Origin: Aldehydirespirator sp965116965
GTDB lineage: Bacteria > Actinomycetota > Acidimicrobiia > Acidimicrobiales > Aldehydirespiratoraceae
Reading direction: 5' to 3'
DNA: 64,000 bases
Assembly: GCA_965116965.1 (NCBI GenBank)
Contig: OZ220743.1
Coordinates: 2,480,001-2,544,000, forward strand
The notes under the pieces were generated by a model, which saw only the letters and a list, made by a program, of their open reading frames with translations, had not been told where the DNA came from and did no database searches. Positions 8,690 through 16,815 of this stretch are shown in pieces. Position numbers and translations under genes: made by a program. The first letter of the stretch is position 1; each line of letters starts with the position of its first letter.

Positions 8690-11600
8690 ATGGGTGGCAC
8701 TGTTAGGGAGCGCTGCGATGATGCCGGGGTGGCTGGCAGGCGCAAGAGACGGCAACAGAGCAGAGGTGCTCGCCAACGCGCCGCTCCCGTTGACGTTGGG
8801 CAGCCGGCTGCTGGCTCTCCGCCGGGTGGGGAGGATGCAGCAAGCGGGGACGGCAATGGTGAACACAGCGAGGCTCTGTGGCGCGAGAGCAGGTCGGGTG
8901 CGTGGGCTGGGCGAGGGTTTCACTTCCAGCACGCTGTAGGAGCTTGGCTCGCCGCCAAGGTCGGAGCGGGGCTGATTGAGGCGGTTGTGGTGCCCGAGGG
9001 CTTCGAGGATGTCTCGCTTGAAGGCATCGGCGGCGAGGCATCTCGGCATGTCCAAGCCAAGTCTCGCGGGGAGGATCTGGGGCTATTCCCCGTGCACAAA
9101 GCGGTTGATCACATCTTGCACGCATGGGACAAGCACCTCGCCCGCGACGAGGCGGACTCTCAGCTAGTTGTGGTGTTTGAACGGGGCGTAAAAGGGGAGG
9201 TTCTCCCCACGGGCCTGGATGCGTCGGCGCCAACTCTGGCCGAATGCTCTCCGGACGACTCGAAACTCTTGAACAGTCTGAAGGACAAGTGCAGAGACAA
9301 CGGGATTTCAGAAGCGGACACCGACTCGCTGCTGTCGTCTGTCGTCGCCATCGGTGTCGGGTGGGATCAGGTGACCGACGAGACAGTCGCATCCATAGGC
9401 GAAGTTGTGGAACTGCCTGCGTTGTCGCTCAGCATTGGGGCTGAGCTGCTTGTTGGGGTCGTTGCTCGCGCATCTGCTGAGAACGCTTCACGACGGCATG
9501 CTGACCGTCGACGGCTCGACAAGACGGAGATTGTTGGGCAAATGCAGCGCTTCGCGGAGCAGATCGACGTCGAGACGCTCCAGGCCGCCATCCGAGACGG
9601 TCTGTGCGAGCTGTTCACATACGGCGTCGAGGAACTGGCCGAAGGCGGCCGGTTCTACGAAGGTGAGGCGACACAACCCTTCCATGTGGCGTCAGGCCTG
9701 GTCATGCGGCGCCCTGATGTCCTAGAGAAGATCCTGTCTGGTTTGCGCGATCGGTTCGCGGTTGTGATCACCGGCCCGTCAGGCGTGGGCAAGAGCGCCG
9801 TGTTGTGGACCGTCCCGCGCGAGCTGCCGGGGGTCGTCTGGTTCCGCGTGAAACGACTCGCTGTCGAAGATGTGCCGGTGATCTTGCGACTCGCCCGAGC
9901 AAGTGCCGTGTCGACGCGCACTCCGGTGGGCTTCTTGGTGGACTCCGCTGGCACAGGCCAGTTCAGAGGCTGGGAGCGCCTCCGAGCTGAAGCGGCAGCC
10001 GTGCCGGGCATGCTGCTGGTAGCCACTGCGCGCAACGAGGACCTCACGGTGCTCGGCAGCCTGACCGAATGCGCCACCATCGCAGTGCAACTCGATCAGC
10101 ACTCCGCTGAGACGATCCACAGAGGACTGGTTCGTCGCGGCGCGACTAGCGAGGCCCACTGGCAGGAGGCCTTCGAACGCTCAGACGGTCTCACGCTTGA
10201 GTTCACTCACTTCCTCACACGCGGACAGCGCCTGCGGGACGTCATCGAAGACCAAGTCCGCCAACGCGTCATTGAGGAGCGCCACCGCGAACTAAGGGTC
10301 CTAGCACTCGCTTCGACCGCTGACCGCTGGTCCGCTGCCATCGCTACCACCGACATCGTTCGCGTGTGCGAGTTGTCCGAAGAGGAGCTTCAAGGGGCGC
10401 TGTACCGTCTCCGCGCCGAGCACCTTGTCGAGGAGACAGACGGCTGGATAGGCGGGCTGCATCAACTGCGGTCCACAGCGATTTGTGAAGCCGTCCATGG
10501 CGTGCCGCCGCCGACGTTGGGCCAGACCATCAAGAGGCTGATCTCTGTGGTGCCTGCGACTCAGCTCCACCGCTTCATCGCGGCCATGCTCATCGACAAC
10601 CCCGAAGCCCGCAGCATCATCAGAGACATTGCCCGCGAGCTCGCTCCTGACCTTGAACGCCTAGCTGCGTGCATCCAGGGGCTACGACTCGCGGACTTCC
10701 GCGAACTGGCGAAGATCTGGGACGAGATCGCCGAGGAACATGACGTGCCGGCGGCAGCCAGGCTCGCGTTCTTCGCCTTCGCGATTGGCGGAACCCGACC
10801 CCCCGACATCTTCGACAGCAAGTTCCTTGAAGCGTGGGAAGCCATCGGCGCGGTTCCCGAGCAAGACTCCCGCAACGACCTGGTCGCAGCAGTGGGATCA
10901 CACACCATCGGCCAACTCGTCGCGTCGGAAACCGATCCACACAAGGCGACGCATCTACTGGCCGTGCTCGCCGGCTGCGAGCCGGAGTCGGCCGTGGTCA
11001 TCGCTGCCGCTGTCAATGCCGAGTCCCAGCTCGCGGCGGCACTACGAGAAGCACCAGTCGATGTGCTCGCGGACTGCGTAGCCGCTGCTCGAGGCGTCGA
11101 TCCCGCCGTGGCGCACGCACTCACAGAGAGCATGGGCGGCGAACAGTCGATCATCGCGCGGATACGCGCTGACAACCCATGGATAACCGAGTTGGAGATC
11201 CGCACGGTAGAAAGCTCACCGGTCGGATATGCCCGGTTCAGGCATGTCTCTGACGCCATGCAGGGCAGCCCTCACGAGAGGGAACTCGGACTGGCGCGAA
11301 CCCTGCTGCGGTGCCTGCCCCAGATCGAATCCGTCGACGTCCAAGCCGTGCTCCCAGGCGGTCACGAAATCGCGATGGGGGGATACACGAGCGGCAGCCA
11401 GCTGAAGAGAGAGTTCGATCGGACAGCCCCCGCCGTTGAATGGTCGCGCGAACGCGCACGCTCCGCCGCTGCACTGATCGGCACCACCGACACAGCAAGG
11501 CTCTCACAGGCGCTTCCGCTGCTCGATGAGGCAGCCGATCTGGTCCGCGAGTGGGGCACAGCGCTCGTGGTGACCGGAAGACCGCCCGACGGTGACTTGC

Positions 11601-12766
11601 CTCAACGACTGGCAGCGCTCCACGAGAGCGGACGGGGCATGCTGCCGCGCCTATGCGACACACGCCCTGGTGACGCCGTCATCCTGGGACAGACAGCACC
11701 GGATCTGACAGATGACCTGTCCGCGACAATCAGCGATATCGCAGGCAATGTAATCCCACGCCTGCGCCAGCCCGGCCAGTACCAAGCCTTGGCGGCCTAC
11801 ATCGCAGAGACTGTCATCAAGAAGCACATCGTCGGAGCAGTCGCTGAGCCGTGGCGGCTCATAGGAATCGACGGCCACCCGCCCGCACTCGACACCCTGC
11901 GATCCGTGCTGGAGGACCTCTATGCGGTGGTTGACGAACTCGCCAAACATGATGCAGACATCACCAAGATCAGAAACAGCGCCCGATCCGGGCAGAGCCA
12001 GACCGCGCTGAACCGGGCCGCCAAGACCTGCCGGAGAACTAACCAACGCAGACACGACAAGCGCCGTAAGCAAGTCCAAGCGACATGTAAGGCGGCGGAG
12101 CCGAGGGCACGAGTGTTCGACTCGGCCCACCGGACCGCGCTCAGCGAGTATCGCGTCTGTGTAGAACTCGACTCGCTGTTCGGCTGGCAGGAGGTAGTCG
12201 ACTCGCTGCACGGCGCGCTGAGTGCAGACCAGCGGGCAGGAGAGACCTACCTTCTCGTACCGCTCCGCCACGGAAAGCCCATACCGGCCCTCGCGGTGAC
12301 ACTCAACGACAACCTCTGGCCCACCCCCGATCCTGACGGACTCGACAGCCTGCCCCCAGCCCGGCCCAAGCAACTCGCCGACGTATTCGACAAGGCCCAC
12401 CCCGCGCTTGAGGCCCTCTCAGGTACCTCCGAACTACCAGACGCTCAACAGTCCCACGCCATAGTGCAGGCCCTCCAAGAGAACCTCGTCTCGGACCTGC
12501 AGACCGCACACGAGTCACTCGCCAGTCTCCCAGACGACCTGGTAACCGCCGAAGTCCTCACCATCATCGAAGGCCTCGCTGCCAGGATTCAGTCAGAACT
12601 CGACCACACCAGCCCCGAGCCGAGCTTCGCCGCCCAAATGTCGGCAATCTTCGCCGGAGAAATCACCAACGAGTTCACGTTGATCCATTACGGGCGCTGC
12701 CTCGCATACGAATGGGACATCAACCCATCGGCCGCCATCAACCAACTCGCCGCATTCGACGACTGA
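8690..12766 (+). CDS. Avs-like STAND NTPase with N-terminal Cap4/DUF4297-type nuclease
   Basis: A 1358-aa protein. Residues ~70-150 contain GRGFHFQHAVGAWLA, then an Asp in EDVSLEG and HVQAKSRG about 15 residues later. This D...(Q/E)xK spacing is that of PD-(D/E)xK nucleases of the DUF4297/Cap4 group. A P-loop NTPase follows: Walker A GPSGVGKS (~residues 362-369) and a Walker B-like FLVDSAGTG (~420). A long helical, probably repeat-type C-terminus of ~700 residues is the expected ligand sensor. Nuclease-STAND-sensor is the layout of antiviral STAND (Avs) proteins, which oligomerise on binding phage proteins. It stands alone, with no partner gene. The first ~65 residues are low-complexity and the true start could lie further in. 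An ISL3 element lies downstream. Confidence 0.78.
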   Translation: MGGTVRERCDDAGVAGRRKRRQQSRGARQRAAPVDVGQPAAGSPPGGEDAASGDGNGEHSEALWRESRSGAWAGRGFHFQHAVGAWLAAKVGAGLIEAVVVPEGFEDVSLEGIGGEASRHVQAKSRGEDLGLFPVHKAVDHILHAWDKHLARDEADSQLVVVFERGVKGEVLPTGLDASAPTLAECSPDDSKLLNSLKDKCRDNGISEADTDSLLSSVVAIGVGWDQVTDETVASIGEVVELPALSLSIGAELLVGVVARASAENASRRHADRRRLDKTEIVGQMQRFAEQIDVETLQAAIRDGLCELFTYGVEELAEGGRFYEGEATQPFHVASGLVMRRPDVLEKILSGLRDRFAVVITGPSGVGKSAVLWTVPRELPGVVWFRVKRLAVEDVPVILRLARASAVSTRTPVGFLVDSAGTGQFRGWERLRAEAAAVPGMLLVATARNEDLTVLGSLTECATIAVQLDQHSAETIHRGLVRRGATSEAHWQEAFERSDGLTLEFTHFLTRGQRLRDVIEDQVRQRVIEERHRELRVLALASTADRWSAAIATTDIVRVCELSEEELQGALYRLRAEHLVEETDGWIGGLHQLRSTAICEAVHGVPPPTLGQTIKRLISVVPATQLHRFIAAMLIDNPEARSIIRDIARELAPDLERLAACIQGLRLADFRELAKIWDEIAEEHDVPAAARLAFFAFAIGGTRPPDIFDSKFLEAWEAIGAVPEQDSRNDLVAAVGSHTIGQLVASETDPHKATHLLAVLAGCEPESAVVIAAAVNAESQLAAALREAPVDVLADCVAAARGVDPAVAHALTESMGGEQSIIARIRADNPWITELEIRTVESSPVGYARFRHVSDAMQGSPHERELGLARTLLRCLPQIESVDVQAVLPGGHEIAMGGYTSGSQLKREFDRTAPAVEWSRERARSAAALIGTTDTARLSQALPLLDEAADLVREWGTALVVTGRPPDGDLPQRLAALHESGRGMLPRLCDTRPGDAVILGQTAPDLTDDLSATISDIAGNVIPRLRQPGQYQALAAYIAETVIKKHIVGAVAEPWRLIGIDGHPPALDTLRSVLEDLYAVVDELAKHDADITKIRNSARSGQSQTALNRAAKTCRRTNQRRHDKRRKQVQATCKAAEPRARVFDSAHRTALSEYRVCVELDSLFGWQEVVDSLHGALSADQRAGETYLLVPLRHGKPIPALAVTLNDNLWPTPDPDGLDSLPPARPKQLADVFDKAHPALEALSGTSELPDAQQSHAIVQALQENLVSDLQTAHESLASLPDDLVTAEVLTIIEGLAARIQSELDHTSPEPSFAAQMSAIFAGEITNEFTLIHYGRCLAYEWDINPSAAINQLAAFDD

Positions 12767-12925
12767 GACTTCGAGTTCGAGAGCCGCTCACGCCACACTC
12801 CTAGTACCGGCTCCATGCGGGCCGCCATCGGGTCCAGCGAGCGCCTTGGATGCAGTGCACGGCGGCACGGCATCGAACTGATGCACGGTACGCGGCTCGC
12901 TCCCGGTCCTTACCGATACAGCGTC

Positions 12926-13041
12926 GATCCCATCCAGATCAAACGAGCGGAGATCAGCCGGATCGTGGACGCCGGAGGTAAGCACGCTCGCAGTGTGGCA
13001 CGACTCCTGCGGGTCACCTTGGCTGTGAGCCGCTTGTTCTT
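12926..13041 (+). pseudogene. HTH tail of a recombinase-like gene, cut by the ISL3 insertion
   Basis: The frame reads DPIQIKRAEISRIVDAGG then SVARLLRV, resembling the C-terminal helix-turn-helix of serine recombinases/invertases. It is interrupted in the codon at 13040-13042 by the ISL3 element. Removing the element and one target-site copy joins this frame to 14399-14470, giving a single open frame that ends at a stop at 14470. There is no recombinase catalytic domain upstream, so the fragment was probably already decayed before insertion. Confidence 0.4.
13034..13041. repeat. Left target-site duplication of the ISL3 element
   Basis: TTGTTCTT lies directly before the left inverted repeat and is repeated exactly at 14390-14397. 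The flanking match extends one base on each side. Eight bp is the usual duplication length for ISL3. Confidence 0.8.
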
Positions 13042-14389
13042 GAGCCTGCGCGGAAACGTGGGGAGGGGGGTGGTTGAGGGTCCCCGTTGAGGGGTCGAGG
13101 CCCTGCTGGGATCGGTGACGTCAGTCCAACCGAGCCAGGAGGGCCTCGATGGCCAGCGATGTTATGTCGGTGCGGCTTCATCTGCCGCAGATTCGTGTGC
13201 TGGGGGTGGTCGAGGACACCGCGGCGCGCCTTGTGGTCAGCGTCGAGTCGACGCTGAGGCGGCTGCGCTGCCCGATGTGCGGGTTCATGTGCCGCAGGGT
13301 CCATGACCGCCGCGGCAAGAAGGTCCAGGACTTGGAGGTGTCGGGGCGGCCGGTGACGCTGGTGTGGTCGCGGCGCAGGATGGTCTGTGACAGCTGCGAC
13401 AGCCGGTTCTTGGAGGACCACGCGGCCTTCGAGGGCGCGCTGACGGCGAGGCTGGCGCGGGCGCTGGTCTCAGACGCCAAGGTGATGACGTTGCGCGCCG
13501 CGGCGCGCCGGCGCGGCGCGCGCTGGCACAAGATCAACGCGCTGGTGCGGGCCTGGGCCGGGATCGTCGCCGAGCGCCGCCGCAGCGAGCGCTGCCGGGT
13601 GCTGGTGGTCGATGAGACCTCGATCCGCCGCCGCTGCGTGACCGTGATCGTCAACGCCGACACCAACAAGACCCTCGCGATGGTCCCGCACCGCAGCTCG
13701 GCGGCGCTGTGGGCGTTCTTCGCGCAACAAGGCCACAAGTGGTGCAGAGGCGTCAAGGTGGTCGTCACAGACGGCTCACGCGCCTACAAGGCCGCCATCG
13801 ACGCCCACCTCGGCCACGCCCGCCACGTGCTTGACCGGTTCCACGTCATCCGGTGGTTCTCAGCGGGGCTCACCGCGGTGCGCCGCGACGTCCAGCGCCG
13901 CGAGCCCCAAGGCGCAAAGCCCGCATTCGAGCCCGAGGTGTTCGGGGCGCGGTTCGCTCTGCTGCGCCGCGCCGACACCCTCACCGAAGCCGAACAGGCC
14001 CGACCCCGGAGCCTGTTCGACGCACACCCCCGCCTCCAAGCCGGCTGGCAGGCCCTCCAGGAGCTCCACGGCCTCTACACCGCAGGCGACCACAACGGCG
14101 CCCTCGAAGCGCTCGGGCGGTTCTGCGACCTCTACGAGACCGGCGAACTGCCCGAGTACCACGACATCGTCGACGCCATCATCGCCTGGTCCCACGAGAT
14201 CCTCGCCTGGCACCACAGCCGCCGGGCCTCCAACGGCAGAATCGAGGGCACCAACAACCTGCTGCAAGTCCTGCGGCGCACCGCCCACGGCTTCACCAAC
14301 CCCACCAACTTCGAAGCCCGAGGCCTACTGATAACGTGACCAGCCCACCGGTGCCAGCAACCCCTCATCCCACAAAATCGCGCAGCGCC
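13042..14389 (+). mobile_element. ISL3-family insertion sequence, complete
   Basis: A 1348-bp element bounded by imperfect inverted repeats. The left end starts GAGCCTGCGCGG and the complement of the right end starts GGCGCTGCGCGA; they share CTGCGCG and GTGGG, 13 of 21 positions. Exact 8-bp direct repeats flank it. It carries one transposase gene at 13149-14339. The intact duplication and uninterrupted transposase suggest a fairly recent insertion. It separates the STAND gene from the TIGR04141 gene and cuts a recombinase-like HTH relic. Confidence 0.85.
13149..14339 (+). CDS. ISL3-family transposase
   Basis: A 396-aa transposase. The N-terminal zinc finger has CPMCGFMC and later CDSCDSR, followed by an HTH region. 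The DDE catalytic core includes VLVVDETSIRR (first Asp), VVVTDGSRAYK (second Asp) with LDRFHVIRW after it, and GRIEGTNNLLQVLRRTAHGF (Glu) near the C-terminus. All three acidic residues are present and the length is normal for the family, so the protein is probably active. It is the only gene of the element and ends 50 bp before the right inverted repeat. Confidence 0.95.
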   Translation: MASDVMSVRLHLPQIRVLGVVEDTAARLVVSVESTLRRLRCPMCGFMCRRVHDRRGKKVQDLEVSGRPVTLVWSRRRMVCDSCDSRFLEDHAAFEGALTARLARALVSDAKVMTLRAAARRRGARWHKINALVRAWAGIVAERRRSERCRVLVVDETSIRRRCVTVIVNADTNKTLAMVPHRSSAALWAFFAQQGHKWCRGVKVVVTDGSRAYKAAIDAHLGHARHVLDRFHVIRWFSAGLTAVRRDVQRREPQGAKPAFEPEVFGARFALLRRADTLTEAEQARPRSLFDAHPRLQAGWQALQELHGLYTAGDHNGALEALGRFCDLYETGELPEYHDIVDAIIAWSHEILAWHHSRRASNGRIEGTNNLLQVLRRTAHGFTNPTNFEARGLLIT

Positions 14390-14397
14390 TTGTTCTT
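14390..14397. repeat. Right target-site duplication of the ISL3 element
   Basis: TTGTTCTT, identical to 13034-13041, directly follows the right inverted repeat. Confidence 0.8.
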
Positions 14398-14513
14398 GCG
14401 AACGTCTGTTTGTGACGGAAATTCCATTGCTGTAACCTGCGAACGCGGACGGAGCCGTAGATCTCCTTGAGATGCGGGCGACGGCGCATACGCACACGAA
14501 CGAAGGGTCAACC

Positions 14514-16196
14514 GTGACCGCCGACAGCCTGACGATCTACGCCATGCAACGAACCGCCAACGGTCAGCGGATCGACGACTTCGACCAAGTCATCGATCCC
14601 GACCGCCTCGGCACCGTTGATGACATCCGTGACTTCCAGAGTCCTGAGAATCTCCGTCCGCCTTGGTCGGCGCGCATGTATCTATGGCAGGGCGAGACCC
14701 GCCGACCGTCGTGGGTCGAGTTCCTGGAGGGCGGTTTCGGCGGCGACCCCATAAAGGTTGCCGGCTCAGCTCAGGATTGCGCCGTCGTCGTAGTCAGGGT
14801 CCGCTTCCGAGTCGACCGCCTGTATGCGATCCCATTCGGTCAGAGCGGTCGTTTCAAGATCCGCCGCGACATCGTCGATCCCCGCTATGGGTTACGCGTC
14901 GCGCTCAACCTCCTCTACCAAGGCGACAGGACCACCGACGAACTCAACACCGCGCCCCGCGTCCACCAAGTGGAGTCCAAGACCGTCGCCGCGAACACGA
15001 TGCGTACGATTCGCCAGGCGAACCGGCGCACCGATTTCGAAGACTTCGATCTGAATCCCGACACCGATCAGCTTGCTGGCATTACAGGACAACCGCGTGA
15101 CGCCGCATTGGCTCGCCGGGTTCGCGGCACCGACAGCCTCCGTGTCGCCCGCCGCACGAGCTTTGATCAACTCGGCCATCTATGCCGCGATGTCGCTCGT
15201 GCCCACGAGCGCCGCGACTACCGACGACGGTTCCCGTTTGTTGACCAACGCCAAGGCATCACCGATCCCGGCAAGATCGCCAGCCTTACTGACCTGCTGT
15301 GCGCCAGTCTCCACACCGACCCGAGCGCGTGGGCATTCTCCATTCCCGGTGTGCAGGACTACGATCGCATCGCGGCCGTGCGCGTTGCGACTCCGTTCGG
15401 CACAACCAAGGACTTCGTCGATCCGACGACGAGCGATATCGCCGACTTGGTCGGCGTCGATGATCTTGTGGAGCACCTCCTGGCGATTCACGTCGAAGCA
15501 ATCGACGGAGGCGGCAACGTGACTGATCGGTGGTCGATGCGCGATTGCCTAGACGGCCAGATCGTCGTCAGCGGCGACACCTTCCTGATCGAGGAAGGGA
15601 CGTTCTACCAAATCGAACCGGACTACCTCGCCCAACTGAACCAGGACGTTGATGCCATCCCCGACACCTCCGTGGTGCTGCCACCGTCATGGTGTGAATT
15701 GGACGAGGGAACTCTGAAGGAGATCGACGAAGGCACCTACAACGAGCGAGCCTCGGCGCCCGCTGATCACCTGCTCCTCGACAAGAAAACCGTCACCGTG
15801 CCTGGGAGAACCAGTCCAATCGAGGTGTGCGACATCCTCACCGGCGACCGGCAACTTGTTCATGTCAAGCGCAAGTTCTCATCGAGCGCGCTCAGCCACC
15901 TCTTCGGTCAGGGCTACGTGTCGGCGGAACTCCTCATCGACAGCGAGGCCTTTCGAGCAAAGGTCCGAGACAAGATCGGCGGCGCGAACCCCGACTATCA
16001 GAGGTTGTTCCCGGAGGATGACGTCGTCGCCGCTAACTGGGAAGTCGTGTATGCGATCATCGGGCCATGGAACAGAGAATCCGCGTCCGCGAAGCTCCCC
16101 TTCTTCTCGAAGGTCAACCTTCGCGAGTTCAAACGTCGTCTCCGTCGCATGGGCTTCAAGGTGACCCTCGCCCGCGTTCCCGTGATCGACCCCTGA
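14514..16196 (+). CDS. TIGR04141/DUF6119 family sporadically distributed protein
   Basis: A protein of 560 aa from the GTG at 14514, chosen over an ATG 14 codons upstream because AAGGG lies 6 nt before it and the family's conserved SLTIYAM segment follows at once. Late conserved features include the LLLDKKTV segment and DRQLVHVKRKFSSSALSHLFGQG, a Lys/His-rich stretch shared by TIGR04141 members. The family is scattered among bacteria, usually in restriction-modification or defence islands; its biochemical role is not known to me. The ISL3 element ends about 125 bp upstream and may have changed its promoter. Downstream is only a decayed nucleotidyltransferase fragment. Confidence 0.75.
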   Translation: MTADSLTIYAMQRTANGQRIDDFDQVIDPDRLGTVDDIRDFQSPENLRPPWSARMYLWQGETRRPSWVEFLEGGFGGDPIKVAGSAQDCAVVVVRVRFRVDRLYAIPFGQSGRFKIRRDIVDPRYGLRVALNLLYQGDRTTDELNTAPRVHQVESKTVAANTMRTIRQANRRTDFEDFDLNPDTDQLAGITGQPRDAALARRVRGTDSLRVARRTSFDQLGHLCRDVARAHERRDYRRRFPFVDQRQGITDPGKIASLTDLLCASLHTDPSAWAFSIPGVQDYDRIAAVRVATPFGTTKDFVDPTTSDIADLVGVDDLVEHLLAIHVEAIDGGGNVTDRWSMRDCLDGQIVVSGDTFLIEEGTFYQIEPDYLAQLNQDVDAIPDTSVVLPPSWCELDEGTLKEIDEGTYNERASAPADHLLLDKKTVTVPGRTSPIEVCDILTGDRQLVHVKRKFSSSALSHLFGQGYVSAELLIDSEAFRAKVRDKIGGANPDYQRLFPEDDVVAANWEVVYAIIGPWNRESASAKLPFFSKVNLREFKRRLRRMGFKVTLARVPVIDP

Positions 16197-16471
16197 CCGA
16201 GGCCCGTCCCACAGGCCGACTACGTCGAAATCTCGGCTGGGAAAGACACATGACCAACATCGTGGAGCCCGTCGCCAACCGGTGGGGGCCACCGCCTCCA
16301 GCATCGAGGGCATCCTCACACGCGCCGCGGCGCCCTTCGACGCTGTCTACAGCGCTACGACGACAACGACGACAGCCTTGAGCGGCTCGCTGCGGCTGAC
16401 ACCGACTTCTGTCGCGGCCATGCTCGCCCCGGCCCCCGCTTACGCCAAGTGACCACGCCCGCGCACCGCCC

Positions 16472-16575
16472 GACTTCAAGAAGCTCGCCCGCGTCGCGCA
16501 AGTCCTGCAACACCACGACGCCCGATCGTCGTCATCGGCGGCGTCGCCATCGAAGCTCAGAATCCCCAGGCCGGA
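16472..16575 (+). pseudogene. Decayed nucleotidyltransferase N-terminus (region 16197-16587 otherwise empty)
   Basis: Two adjacent frames read DFKKLARVAQVLQHHDA and then, after a shift, RPIVVIGGVAIEAQNPQ. Together they resemble the start of AbiEii/MNT-type nucleotidyltransferases, where a helix leads into a hydrophobic strand and GG. No DxD motif or remainder of the domain follows. I see no other gene in the 391 bases between the TIGR04141 and Cys4 genes. Confidence 0.35.
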
Positions 16576-16587
16576 GTCAGTCACTCC

Positions 16588-16815
16588 TCATTGCGACAGC
16601 CGAGCTTTGATGTCGTCTAGGTCTGCCTGGGCCAGTTCGAGGATCGCCGGGGCGCAGTCGCTGCAGTAGTTCTTGCCGTTCCCGTTGCCGTCCCGTACTA
16701 CGAGGCAAGCTTCACCTATGCAGATCTTGTGCTTCTTCGGGTTGCGGTGACACTTGCGTCTGGCCTTGGCGATCTCGATAGACACGTGACCGAGGATCCT
16801 ACGAATGGCCGGCAT
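16588..16815 (-). CDS. Small Cys4 protein, helicase partner, unknown
   Basis: A 75-aa basic protein with CHRNPKKHKICIGEACLV and then YCSDCA, four or more cysteines spaced as in a treble-clef or PARP-like zinc finger. The C-terminus is an acidic helix. Its ATG overlaps the stop of the upstream HTH-helicase gene by one nucleotide (TGATG), so the two are translationally coupled and probably act together. No named family is recognised; nucleic-acid binding is inferred from the zinc-finger pattern. Confidence 0.65.
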   Translation of the reverse strand: MPAIRRILGHVSIEIAKARRKCHRNPKKHKICIGEACLVVRDGNGNGKNYCSDCAPAILELAQADLDDIKARLSQ

